Source: Bryobacteraceae bacterium
GTDB lineage: Bacteria; Acidobacteriota; Terriglobia; Bryobacterales; Bryobacteraceae
Direction of reading: 5' to 3'
DNA length: 64,000 nucleotides
Assembly: GCA_041394945.1 (NCBI GenBank)
Contig: JAWKHH010000002.1
Span: forward strand, 814,501 to 878,500
Shown here: piece by piece, positions 7,616 through 16,244 of the stretch
Position numbering within the stretch: the first letter of the stretch is position 1
How the letters are laid out: each line of letters opens with the position of its first letter
Made by a program: the position numbers and the translations under genes
The notes under the pieces: model-generated
Databases searched by the model: none
The model's input: only the letters and a program-made list of their open reading frames with translations
Told to the model about the DNA's origin: nothing

Positions 7616-9331
7616 ATGAATCGTTCGGACCGGCTGGCCGTCGTCGCGCTGGGGGTGATCCTTGTGATTCAGGCGACGGCGCTCGCCTGGCAGGCGTGGG
7701 CGGTGGGAGTCACCGTCGACGAACCATCGCACCTGCTCTCGGCCACGCTCTACTGGCGCGGCGCGGACAACCTCCTTCCCCGTGACATGCCGCCGGCGAT
7801 CAAGATCGTCGGCGGATGGGTCCCCAACATGCTCGGCGCTCCGATACCTTTCGATTCGCCCTCGTTCGAACGCCGGAACGAGTGGGAGTCCGCGTTGGCG
7901 ATGATGAGCCGCATGAAGCCGGAGCGCGTGCAGCGGGTGTTCTTCTGGTCGCGTCTGCCGCTGATTGTGTTCCCGCTCATGGCGTCGCTCGTCCTGTTTC
8001 TTTGGATACGCGAAGTGCTCGGGCCATGGCCTGCCGCCGCCGCGGCGTTGTTGTTCGCCTTCGGCCCCACGTCGATGGCGCACGGATCGCTGTTCAAGAA
8101 CGATCAGGCGGCCGCCTTCGGGTATCTCTTGTTCTGGTGGCGGGCCTGGAAATACTGGCTCGCACCCGCGCCGCGAAACCTCGCATGGCTGACGGCCGGG
8201 GTGGCCGCCGGAGTGATGGCGAAACTGTCGATGCTGCTCCTTGTTGCGGCGGCGCCGGTGGTGATTGCCGCGGTAGCGTGGCGCCAACGCCGGCCGCGCC
8301 TTCTGGCGCACGCAGCGGCGCTATTGCTGGCCGTCTACGGCGCCGCCCTGGCTACGAGCTGGTTCGAGATCCGGCGTCTCCACCGTGACGAGGTTCAGGC
8401 CGTGCGCGCCGACCCGCGCAATCCCGCGTGGCTGCGCGCCGGAGCGTCTTTGTTCCGCGTGATTCCTGCGCCCAAGCTCTACTGGGACGGTGTCGTGTCG
8501 CTGGCGGCCTCGCAAGCCGATGGCAATCCGGTGTACTTGCTGGGGAAGCGCGAGCCGCGGGGAAGTCCATACTACTTCTTGGTTGCTTCGGCTGTGAAGT
8601 TCACCGCGGGTTTGCAGTTGCTGACGCTGACCGGTGCGATGGTCGCTGCGTGGATGCTGCGGCGAGGGCGCATTCCCCCTTCGCTCGCGGTCTTCTTGAT
8701 CGTCCCGCCGCTGCTCTATGTGGGCCTCGCCTCCACGGCGTCAATGCAACTCGGCGTGCGGCTGATTCTGCCGGCGGTGCCGTTCGCCGCCTTTGTCGCC
8801 GCTTTCGTATTCGCCCCCGGCGGATGGCGCTGGAGACCCTATCTCTCCGCGTTCGGCGGCCTGCTGCTGGCGCTTGTGGCCGCGCAGTCGGCGCGCTACT
8901 ACCCGCACGGCATGAGCTTCTTCAACGTATGGGCCGGAGGATCGGAGAACGGGCTGCGCTACCTGGCAGACTCGAACATCGACTGGGGACAGGATCTACC
9001 CTCCCTCGCCGAATGGGTGCGCGCCAACCACGTCGACCACATCCGTCTGTTCTATTTCGGCAACGATACGCCTTGGCGGTTCTTCTCCGACGAAACCATC
9101 GAGAGGTTGGCGCCGCCGTGGGGGCCGGACCTCGTCAAGTCGAATCCATACCGTCCGGAGCCGGGTTACTACGCCGTAAGCGCGACTCTGTTGCCGGGGC
9201 ACTTCTTCGCCGCGGCGTACCGCGACTACTTCAAAGCTTTTCGCGAAGCCACACCCATCGCCCGCGCCGGCCATTCCATCTTCATCTACCGTTTCGGTGA
9301 GGCCAGCCACGCCTCAGCGAAGCCGCGCTGA
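7616..9331 (+). CDS. Integral membrane glycosyltransferase (GT39/ArnT-like, GT-C fold)
   Basis: 571 residues with about ten hydrophobic helices. After helix 1 the first periplasmic loop has VTVDEPSHLLSATLYW, matching the acidic loop of GT-C enzymes such as PMT and ArnT, where a DE or EXD motif is catalytic. LRYLADSNIDWGQDLPSLAEWV near residue 450 is a further family block. It probably transfers a sugar from a polyprenyl-phosphate donor to an exported acceptor, using the product of the GT2 gene 10 bp upstream. Its 3' end overlaps the convergent heme/copper gene by 18 bp. Acceptor unknown. Confidence 0.82.
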   Translation: MNRSDRLAVVALGVILVIQATALAWQAWAVGVTVDEPSHLLSATLYWRGADNLLPRDMPPAIKIVGGWVPNMLGAPIPFDSPSFERRNEWESALAMMSRMKPERVQRVFFWSRLPLIVFPLMASLVLFLWIREVLGPWPAAAAALLFAFGPTSMAHGSLFKNDQAAAFGYLLFWWRAWKYWLAPAPRNLAWLTAGVAAGVMAKLSMLLLVAAAPVVIAAVAWRQRRPRLLAHAAALLLAVYGAALATSWFEIRRLHRDEVQAVRADPRNPAWLRAGASLFRVIPAPKLYWDGVVSLAASQADGNPVYLLGKREPRGSPYYFLVASAVKFTAGLQLLTLTGAMVAAWMLRRGRIPPSLAVFLIVPPLLYVGLASTASMQLGVRLILPAVPFAAFVAAFVFAPGGWRWRPYLSAFGGLLLALVAAQSARYYPHGMSFFNVWAGGSENGLRYLADSNIDWGQDLPSLAEWVRANHVDHIRLFYFGNDTPWRFFSDETIERLAPPWGPDLVKSNPYRPEPGYYAVSATLLPGHFFAAAYRDYFKAFREATPIARAGHSIFIYRFGEASHASAKPR

Positions 9332-10645
9332 GCCGGCGCTGCCGGCGGGCTCGCCCGCGTCCACGTACTCGATCCAGTTCGTGAACATCTCCTCTTCGCT
9401 CTTGTCGCCCCAGCGGAGCGCCTGCTCCGGGTCGGGGTTGGATTTGTTGTTCACGCTGTTGTCGTAGATGAAGGTCACCTTCAGCACGCTCCCCTTTTCC
9501 ACGCGCACGGGCCTGGCCAGGCGATAAACCAGTTGCCAGTCGAAATCGTAGCGGGGAATCCGGAGCAGCACTTCGCGCCGGCCGTCCGGCCGCGTCAGCG
9601 CATAGGTGACTTCCTTGCCGCGATAGTGCATGTGCGGCGTGAAGGAGATCAGGTCCTTCTCGCGCTCGAAGGTGTAGCAGCGGGTGACGGCCTGCGCGCC
9701 ATCGCCGGCCGGTACTTGAAAGAAGAAATTCCGCAGATCCATGCGGCGCAGCTCCTGTCGCGGCCTGCCCGGCGCGAGGTAGAGCCCGATCGAGGTGCGG
9801 TCCGTCTGCGGCTCGCCGTCCACCTTCGCGTAGTGAATAATAAACCGTAGCCTGGCGCCGGCCGGTACCCACTTCGCCGTTCCTTCCGGAAATACGTCCG
9901 GCGGACGCCCCGGCAGAAACGCGGCGAGGCCGCCCTCCTGGAATCCGCGCAGATACGGCAGGTTGGGCGCATCCGCGGCGCATCCGTTGTTCACCACCGG
10001 CGCGTCGGCCTTCACTCGCGTGATGTTCCCCTCCCGGATCAAAAACCGCTCGAGGTCGGGCATGCCTTCCGTGGACACCGTCGGCTGACGCTCGTCTTCG
10101 ATGACCACGTGTACGTGGTGCACCACGCGGCGGTTGCCCGGCTTGATCTCGGCCGCTCTCACCCAGATCCCGTCCTTCAAATCGCTGGGCACGATGAAAT
10201 GCTCATACGCGTCCGCGCCTGGCTTCACCTCGTGATCCTCGCCGATATCGACGACAACATCCGGTTTGCCGAGCAGCCATCCGTCGCGAAACTCCGGCGC
10301 CCTCGGCAGCGCGCGCTTGTCCCCCTCCGGAGCGCCCCCGTCCACCCATGCCTTCACCGTGGTGATTTCCTCCTCGGTCAGCCGGGAATCGTTCGAAAAG
10401 TGTCCTCGCTCGGATTCGGCGAACCAAGGCGGCATGGACTTGCGCAGCACGGCCTCGCGCACGGCCCTCGCCCAGGGCCGCGCTGACTGGTAGTCGAGCA
10501 GCGACATCGGTGCGATGTGATCCGGCTGGTGGCAGCCGGCGCAGTGCTTGAAGAAAATCGGCGCCACATCTTTCGAGAAAGTCGGGACCGCGCCCCAAGC
10601 CGTTCCGGCGCACAAGATCGTTGCCAGGATGCATCCACGCCACAT
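9314..10645 (-). CDS. Exported c-type heme protein with copper monooxygenase-like C-terminal domain
   Basis: 443 residues. A signal peptide (MWRGCILATILCAGTAWG) is followed by a heme-c domain with CAGCH at 35-39 and the MPPW segment typical of this group. The C-terminal half resembles the copper type II ascorbate-dependent monooxygenase fold: VVHHVHVVIEDE supplies a His cluster, FTPHMHYRGK a second, and WGDKSEEEMFTNW a possible Met ligand. It would act in the periplasm; the substrate is unknown. The start at 10645 is chosen over an upstream in-frame codon because it gives a clean signal peptide and leaves 41 bp to the divergent gamma-glutamyltransferase. Confidence 0.78.
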   Translation of the reverse strand: MWRGCILATILCAGTAWGAVPTFSKDVAPIFFKHCAGCHQPDHIAPMSLLDYQSARPWARAVREAVLRKSMPPWFAESERGHFSNDSRLTEEEITTVKAWVDGGAPEGDKRALPRAPEFRDGWLLGKPDVVVDIGEDHEVKPGADAYEHFIVPSDLKDGIWVRAAEIKPGNRRVVHHVHVVIEDERQPTVSTEGMPDLERFLIREGNITRVKADAPVVNNGCAADAPNLPYLRGFQEGGLAAFLPGRPPDVFPEGTAKWVPAGARLRFIIHYAKVDGEPQTDRTSIGLYLAPGRPRQELRRMDLRNFFFQVPAGDGAQAVTRCYTFEREKDLISFTPHMHYRGKEVTYALTRPDGRREVLLRIPRYDFDWQLVYRLARPVRVEKGSVLKVTFIYDNSVNNKSNPDPEQALRWGDKSEEEMFTNWIEYVDAGEPAGSAGSARLR

Positions 10646-10674
10646 GTCGGCGAGCATATCACGGCCTCCGGATC

Positions 10675-10680
10675 TACAAT
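10675..10680 (+). promoter_or_regulatory. Putative -10 box (TACAAT) of the first gamma-glutamyltransferase
   Basis: TACAAT lies 6 nt before the ATG at 10687, so the predicted transcript starts at or beside the start codon. No Shine-Dalgarno is present in the gap. Confidence 0.5.
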
Positions 10681-10686
10681 GGCCCA

Positions 10687-12363
10687 ATGCGACTCTGGCT
10701 TCTTCTCGCTGTCTCTCTGCCGCTGGCCGCCGCCGACACGACCCCCTTCTGGCGGACCGTCGTGATGGGTACCCGCGGCGCCGTGGCCGCCGAGCACCCG
10801 CTCGAAGCGCGCGCCGCCATTCGCGTGCTCGAAAGCGGCGGCAACGCGTTCGACGCGGCGGTGGCGTTGTTCTACATGACCGGCGTCGTCGAGCAGCACC
10901 AGTCCGGCATCGGCGGCGACATGTTCCTGCTCGCCTACTCGGCCCGCGAAAAGCAGGTGGTGTTCATCAACGGCACCGGACCCGCGCCGGCGCTCGCCAC
11001 CGCCGAGCACTACCGCAAGCTCGGCGGCATCCCGGCTGAGGGCATGCTCTCCTCCACCGTGCCGGGCGCCGTCGGCGGGTTTGACCTTGCATTGAAGAAG
11101 TACGGCTCGCGCCAGTATCCGGAACTGCTCGCCGCCGCGATCGAGGCCGCCCGGGAAGGCCATCCGCTCACCCACTGGGCCGCGTCGATGCACGCCTCGG
11201 CGGTCAGGAAAATATCGCCGTTCCCTTCCTCAATGAAAGCTCTGCTGCACGACGGCCATCCGTTCGACCCCGGTGACCTCTTCGTGCAGCCCGGCCTCGC
11301 CCACACCCTCGACCTGATCGCCAAGGGCGGGGCTGACGCCTTCTACCGCGGCCCCATCGCGAAAACGATCGACGCGTTCTACACACGCAACAACGGGCTC
11401 ATCCGCGCGGGCGATCTCGCCGCTTACACGCCCGAACAAGGCGCTCCGGTGCGGACTTCCTACAAGGGCCTCGACGTCTATCAATCCGCTCCCAACTCGC
11501 AGGGAATCGTGCTACTGCTCGCGCTGAACATCCTCGAAGGCATTGACCTGCGCGCGCTCGGCCACAACACGCCCGCGTATCTTCACACCGTCGTCGAGGC
11601 GATGAAACTCGCTTTCGCCGATCGTGACAAATACGTCGCGGACCCCAAGTTTACCCGCGTGCCCAGTGAGCAGTTGTTGTCGAAAACCTACGCCACCGCC
11701 CGACGGAAGCTCATCGGTGAGCGTGCGCGGCCCGGCGCCGCGCCGTTCGGGCAGCCCTCGGAAACATCCTCTTTCTCCATCGCGGACCGCTTCGGCAACC
11801 TCGTTTCGGTGACCCATTCGGTGAATTCCACCTTCGGCTCCGGCGTCGTCGTCGAAGACGCGGGCTTCGTGCTCAACAACCGCCTCCCCTACTTCAGCCT
11901 CGACGAGAACGATGTCAACGTGCTGCGCCCCGGCAAGCGTCCGCGCCACACGATCAACCCGGCGCTCGCGCTGCGCGACGGCAAACCCTATCTCGCCTGG
12001 AACACTCCGGGCGGCGACAACCAGCCGCAGGCGATGCTGCAGGCGTTTCTGAACCTGGAGGAGTTCGGGATGAATCCGCAGCAGGCGGTGGAAGCGCCAA
12101 CCGTTACCACCACCAACTTCCACGCCTCCAACTATCCACAGCCCGTGGGCGATCAACTCATCGTTCCGGCCGGACTTGCCGAACACGTCGCCGAAGCGCT
12201 GCGGGCGCGCGGACACAAGCTGCAGATCACGCCTCTACAGCACCCCTACACGCAGCAGCCTTCGGGAGCGGGCGCCGTGAAGATGTTGTGGATCCACCCG
12301 AAAACCGGCGTCTTTCACGCCGGTGTTAGCCCCGCCAAGGACGACTACGCGCTCGCTTACTAG
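10687..12363 (+). CDS. ggt: Gamma-glutamyltransferase, copy 1
   Basis: 558 residues with a short signal peptide (MRLWLLLAVSLPLAAA). The Ntn-hydrolase precursor should cleave itself before T360 in SETSSFSIAD, aligned with the usual TTH(F/Y)S motif. RVLESGGNAFDAAVA and GIGGDMFLL near the N terminus are family signatures. It cleaves gamma-glutamyl bonds, as in glutathione, in the periplasm. The second catalytic-block residue is Ser rather than Thr, and the usual His after it is also Ser, a variation also seen in some acylase-type members. The longer frame from 10621 lacks a signal peptide and is not preferred. Monocistronic. Confidence 0.93.
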   Translation: MRLWLLLAVSLPLAAADTTPFWRTVVMGTRGAVAAEHPLEARAAIRVLESGGNAFDAAVALFYMTGVVEQHQSGIGGDMFLLAYSAREKQVVFINGTGPAPALATAEHYRKLGGIPAEGMLSSTVPGAVGGFDLALKKYGSRQYPELLAAAIEAAREGHPLTHWAASMHASAVRKISPFPSSMKALLHDGHPFDPGDLFVQPGLAHTLDLIAKGGADAFYRGPIAKTIDAFYTRNNGLIRAGDLAAYTPEQGAPVRTSYKGLDVYQSAPNSQGIVLLLALNILEGIDLRALGHNTPAYLHTVVEAMKLAFADRDKYVADPKFTRVPSEQLLSKTYATARRKLIGERARPGAAPFGQPSETSSFSIADRFGNLVSVTHSVNSTFGSGVVVEDAGFVLNNRLPYFSLDENDVNVLRPGKRPRHTINPALALRDGKPYLAWNTPGGDNQPQAMLQAFLNLEEFGMNPQQAVEAPTVTTTNFHASNYPQPVGDQLIVPAGLAEHVAEALRARGHKLQITPLQHPYTQQPSGAGAVKMLWIHPKTGVFHAGVSPAKDDYALAY

Positions 12364-12370
12364 CCGGCGC

Positions 12371-12385
12371 AGGGCGGGGCGCCCT
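12371..12385. terminator. Short GC stem between convergent genes
   Basis: AGGGCG-GGG-CGCCCT forms a 6-bp stem 8 bp after the ggt stop, facing the minus-strand VWFA gene. There is no T tract, so this is a weak call. Confidence 0.3.
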
Positions 12386-12446
12386 CAACGCAGGCAAGGA
12401 TTCGCCGCCCCGGCTTAGTTGTGCCGGCGAGTCCTCAGAAGGGCAG

Positions 12447-13385
12447 CTACTTCTTCAGGTCGAAGTCGGGAGCGTAGTAGCCTTTACGCGCTCGGACGAT
12501 CATGTTCTTCATGCCCTTCAGTTTTACGTCCACTTCGTGATACTGGCCATCGGTGCGCAGCGGCTGCGGGTTGTAGAGGATGCTGTACTGATGGCGCATC
12601 TCGTTGGCGATGTTCTCGAATGACTGGGAGAGGTCTTCCACTTTGAACGGAAAGAACGTCAGGCCGCCGGTCTCCTCGGCGAAGTAACGAAGCACTTTGT
12701 CTCCGTCCGAGGTGATCCGCGTGATATTGGTCGATATCGAATACACAACCACATCGGCTTTGTGAGCCTGTTCCAGAGACTGGTCGCGTGAGTAACGGCT
12801 TTGCGTGTCTTCGCCGTCGCTCAGGATGATCATCGCGCGGCGGAATTTGTGGCGCGGCTGGTCTTTCGAAAGCCGGTCCCGGCAGGCGAAGAAGATCGCG
12901 TCGTAAAGCGCCGTGCCGCCACCAGGCCGCAGACCGCGGATCGACTCCTCGAGTTCGCCGATGTCCGACGTCAGGTCCGTCTTCATCTCCGGCAGCGAAT
13001 CGAAGCTCACTACCATCGCCTTGTCGGTCCCCGGCCGGATGACGGACCGGATGAACTCCACCGCCGCCTCCTGTTGAAACTTGAACCGCCCGCGGATGCT
13101 GTTGGATGTGTCGATCAAAATGGCGAGCCGCAGCGGAAGGTCGCTCTCGGCGGAGAACTCGGAAATCGTCTGTTTGTTCTTCCCTTCCCATACCTCGAAA
13201 GCGTCTTTGTCGAGGTTGGTGACGAACCGCCCGCGTTTGTCTGAAACCGTGAACAGCACGTTCACGCGGGTGACGTCGATGATGATGTCGGAACGGTCGT
13301 CGCGCGCGCCGGCGCCAACGGCGGGCTCCTGGGCCCAAACTGCCGCGGCGGCGATGATCGCGGCGATGATCATTCGGAACAACAT
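12447..13385 (-). CDS. VWFA-related exported protein, acidobacterial type
   Basis: 312 residues. After a signal peptide (MIIAAIIAAAAVWA) a beta-rich segment (NVLFTVSDKRGRFVTNLDKD) leads into a von Willebrand factor A domain with a complete MIDAS: DTSNS at 92-96, the Thr loop in GGGTALYDA, and the SDGED aspartates. This arrangement is the VWFA-related family abundant in Acidobacteria. It likely binds protein or matrix ligands outside the inner membrane through a divalent metal. The ATG lies 2 bp after the stop of the pseudouridine synthase and has TAGGAG upstream, so it is the last gene of the 16.2-12.4 kb operon. Confidence 0.9.
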   Translation of the reverse strand: MLFRMIIAAIIAAAAVWAQEPAVGAGARDDRSDIIIDVTRVNVLFTVSDKRGRFVTNLDKDAFEVWEGKNKQTISEFSAESDLPLRLAILIDTSNSIRGRFKFQQEAAVEFIRSVIRPGTDKAMVVSFDSLPEMKTDLTSDIGELEESIRGLRPGGGTALYDAIFFACRDRLSKDQPRHKFRRAMIILSDGEDTQSRYSRDQSLEQAHKADVVVYSISTNITRITSDGDKVLRYFAEETGGLTFFPFKVEDLSQSFENIANEMRHQYSILYNPQPLRTDGQYHEVDVKLKGMKNMIVRARKGYYAPDFDLKK

Positions 13386-13387
13386 GG

Positions 13388-14299
13388 CTAAACTCCTACC
13401 ACTCTATTATGCAGATACGCCCGTAGTTCCTCCGGGAGCGGACTCTCGAGCGTCACCTGTTCATCCGCGAATGGACTCACGAACGTGATGCGCGCCGCGT
13501 GCAGGAAGAACCGCTCGCCCAGCTCCGCGTCCGCCGAGGCGCCGTACAGCCGGTCGCCCGCGACTGGATAGCCCAGCCATGCCATATGGACCCGGATCTG
13601 ATGCGTCCGTCCGGTGTGGATGCGGATTTCCACCAGCGTGTGCGCTTCGCCGCGGGCGAGCACGCGATATTCGGTAAGGGCGCGGCGCCCGCTGCCGGTC
13701 CGCGCCGTCATGCGGGTCCGGTGATTCGGGTCGCGCTCGATAGGCCGGTCGATCTCTCCGTGGTCGCGCTTCACTCGCCCTTGGACCAAAGCCACGTAGA
13801 CCTTTTCCACCTCGCGCGAAGCGAACTGCGCCGCCAACGCGCGATGGCTCGCATCGGTGCGCGCGACGAGGATCACTCCGCTCGTGTAGCGGTCCAGCCG
13901 GTGCACGATGCCGGGGCGGTCGGCCGCGCCCGGCAACTCGCCGAAGCGAGCCAGCAGCGCGTTCACCAGCGTCCCCGAATGCGCGCCCGCGCCGGCGTGG
14001 ACCACCATTCCGGCCGGCTTGTCGATGGCGATCATGGCGGCGTCCTCGTAGAGTACGCGCAGCGGAATCTCCTCGGCGAAAGCCTTCAGCGGCGCCGGCG
14101 CGGCGGGCTCCACCGCAATCGCCGATCCGGCGCGCACCGCGTGCGACGCCTTTTCATTTCGGCCGTCCACCGTCACCCGCCCCGCTTTGATCCACTCCTG
14201 CAACCGCGCGCGGCTGTGTTCCGGCATGTGGCGCTGCACGACGTGGTCCAGCCGTTGGCCCGCATCTTCGGCCGTGGCCGTGAACTCGACGCGCGTCAG
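13388..14299 (-). CDS. RluA/RluD-family pseudouridine synthase
   Basis: About 303 residues: an S4 RNA-binding domain (RLDHVVQRHMPEHSRARLQE, GRVTVDGR) then the catalytic domain with HRLDRYTSG (about 133-141), whose Asp (about D136) attacks the uridine. It would isomerise uridines in rRNA. The start is unusual: between 14440 and the S4 domain there is no ATG, GTG or TTG in frame except a GTG at 14440, deep inside bcp. A CTG at 14299 overlaps the bcp TGA (CTGA) with GGAAG 11 nt upstream, and fits the family N terminus; it is chosen here. Target uridine not predictable. Confidence 0.85.
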   Translation of the reverse strand: MTRVEFTATAEDAGQRLDHVVQRHMPEHSRARLQEWIKAGRVTVDGRNEKASHAVRAGSAIAVEPAAPAPLKAFAEEIPLRVLYEDAAMIAIDKPAGMVVHAGAGAHSGTLVNALLARFGELPGAADRPGIVHRLDRYTSGVILVARTDASHRALAAQFASREVEKVYVALVQGRVKRDHGEIDRPIERDPNHRTRMTARTGSGRRALTEYRVLARGEAHTLVEIRIHTGRTHQIRVHMAWLGYPVAGDRLYGASADAELGERFFLHAARITFVSPFADEQVTLESPLPEELRAYLHNRVVGV

Positions 14300-14751
14300 A
14301 GTGCGGACAGCACTTCCGCCGCGTGCCCCTCCGGCTTCACCTTGCGGAAGATTTGCTGAAGGCGGCCGTCCGCGCCGATCAGAAACGTACTCCGTTCGAT
14401 GCCCATGTACTTCCTGCCGTACATGCTCTTCTCCACCCACACGCCATAGGCTTCCGCGGCTGTATGTTCCGGGTCCCCCACCAGCGGGAACGGAAGCGAG
14501 TATTTGTCGCGGAACTTCGCCAGAGCGGCTGGCTTATCTGGCGACACGCCAACCACCACCGCTTTCTTCTTGCCGATGGCGGCCGACGAATCGCGAAAAC
14601 CGCATGCCTGCTTGGTGCAGCCAGGAGTGTCGGCCTTCGGGTAGAAGTAGAGCACCACTTCCTTCCCCTTCAGCGACGAAAGCCGCAGCGGTTGCCCGCG
14701 GTCATCCAGCAATTCGAAGTCCGGTGCGGGATCGCCCACGTTCAGTGTCAT
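14296..14751 (-). CDS. bcp: Thioredoxin-dependent peroxiredoxin, Bcp/PrxQ type
   Basis: 151 residues, normal for the family. The peroxidatic cysteine is C45 in DTPGCTKQAC, with C50 five residues later as the likely resolving residue, typical of atypical 2-Cys BCP enzymes. It reduces H2O2 and organic peroxides in the cytosol using thioredoxin. GDPAPDFELLDDRGQ at the N terminus is a family signature. The start lies 6 bp after the symporter stop, and the stop overlaps the next gene's proposed CTG start. Confidence 0.96.
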   Translation of the reverse strand: MTLNVGDPAPDFELLDDRGQPLRLSSLKGKEVVLYFYPKADTPGCTKQACGFRDSSAAIGKKKAVVVGVSPDKPAALAKFRDKYSLPFPLVGDPEHTAAEAYGVWVEKSMYGRKYMGIERSTFLIGADGRLQQIFRKVKPEGHAAEVLSAL

Positions 14752-14757
14752 AGGTCC

Positions 14758-16191
14758 CTATTTTGACGCAATCCGCGCCACCGCCACCGCCGTCAGGACG
14801 CTGGCCGGAACCACCCAGTTGAAAGAGATCGGGCTGAAGCAGATGTAGAGACTGAGCAGCGTGCCCGCGCCGAAGCCCAGAAACGCTCCGCGCGGAGTAA
14901 CTTTCGGGAGTAACACACCGGCGAAGAAAAGCGCAGCCAGAGGTCCCACGAAGATGTGGTTCAATCGTCCGGTGAGTTCCACGATGTTCCAGCCGGTGGA
15001 AGAAACAATCGCCGATATCGTCAGCGCGATACCCATTCCCAGCACCCCCGCGCCGATGCTCAACCAGCGGTCCATTGCCAGAGAACCACCCTCGGCTCGC
15101 GCGAACAGATCGCCGCTCAATACGTTGCTCGTGGAATTGATCGCCGAACTCAGGCTCGACATCGCCGCCGCCAGCAGCGCCGCCAGCAGGAGGCCGGAAA
15201 TGCCTGGCGGAAGTTCTTCGGCGATGAACCGCGGCATCAGCCGGTCCGCCGTCGGCGCGATTTGCCTTTGGATTTCGGCGACGTCGGCGCCGCTGCGCGC
15301 AAGGTAGAACGCGAACAGCGCCAACCCGCAAAATCCCAATAGCGCGCCCAGCAGGATGCGGAAGGTCGCATAGGTCCACAAAGTGCGCCGCGCTTCGTCC
15401 AATCCGGGCGTCGAGAGATACCGCTGCACCGCCACCTGGTCGGAACTGTGCGAGCACATTTCCCAGGCAAACACGCTCAGGAGAGTGCCGAAGACCGTGA
15501 GGCGCACCGTGGGGTCCCAACTGAAATAGACGGGCGCGGCGTGTCCGGCCCGGGAGAACGCCTCCCACCACGCACCCGGTCCCGTGCCGATCTTCATCGC
15601 CACCCAAACCGGAATCGCCGCCGCTCCGCCGAACAGGATCAGCAGTTGCAGATTGTCGGTCCAGATCACCGTGCGGATTCCGCCGGCCGTCGTGTAGACC
15701 ACCGTCACCACTCCCATCACCACGATCGTCGGCGCCAGGCTCCAGCCTGCCACTTGCGCCACTGCCAGGCTCGCCGTGTAGAAGATGATTCCGGACCACA
15801 CCATCGTGTGTGTGACGAACACGATCGACGCGAGCCTCTTCATCCCCGGCCCGTAGCGCTTCTCCAGATACTCGTACGCGGAACGGATCGGCTGCCTGCG
15901 GATCGCCGGCATGATCACGCGGTTCACCACCGGCGCCGCAAGCGGGATCATCAGTGTCCCGAGGAAGAACGTGATCCCATACCGGATCATCTCGCCCGGA
16001 ATCGAAAGATACGTGATCGTCGACAGCAGCGTGGCCAGCACGCTCCCGCCCGCGAGCAGCCAGTGGATCTTCCGGCCGCCAAGGTAATATTCCTCCGCGG
16101 AATCCTGCCGGCGCGAAAAGTACAACCCGATCCCGGCGAGCGCGCCGAAGTAGGCGAGCACAACGACAAAATCGAGAGGGGTGAGCGCCAT
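14758..16191 (-). CDS. Sodium:solute symporter (SSS family)
   Basis: 477 residues with about 13 hydrophobic helices. Early motifs SRRQDSAEEYYLGGRKIHW and LLSTITYLSIPGEMIRYG match the LeuT-fold SSS family of Na+-coupled transporters for sugars, amino acids or vitamins; the substrate cannot be told. A later helix contains SALSSAINSTSNVLSGD-like residues near 350-375, the conserved Ser/Thr-rich sodium-site helix. It leads a four-gene minus-strand operon with bcp, the pseudouridine synthase and the VWFA gene. A TAGAAT box lies 13 nt upstream of the ATG at 16205-16210, giving at most a very short leader. Confidence 0.92.
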   Translation of the reverse strand: MALTPLDFVVVLAYFGALAGIGLYFSRRQDSAEEYYLGGRKIHWLLAGGSVLATLLSTITYLSIPGEMIRYGITFFLGTLMIPLAAPVVNRVIMPAIRRQPIRSAYEYLEKRYGPGMKRLASIVFVTHTMVWSGIIFYTASLAVAQVAGWSLAPTIVVMGVVTVVYTTAGGIRTVIWTDNLQLLILFGGAAAIPVWVAMKIGTGPGAWWEAFSRAGHAAPVYFSWDPTVRLTVFGTLLSVFAWEMCSHSSDQVAVQRYLSTPGLDEARRTLWTYATFRILLGALLGFCGLALFAFYLARSGADVAEIQRQIAPTADRLMPRFIAEELPPGISGLLLAALLAAAMSSLSSAINSTSNVLSGDLFARAEGGSLAMDRWLSIGAGVLGMGIALTISAIVSSTGWNIVELTGRLNHIFVGPLAALFFAGVLLPKVTPRGAFLGFGAGTLLSLYICFSPISFNWVVPASVLTAVAVARIASK

Positions 16192-16244
16192 CGCGGATCA
16201 AACCATTCTATGCCGGGTCGCCCGTTTGTGATGAGATAGCTTTC

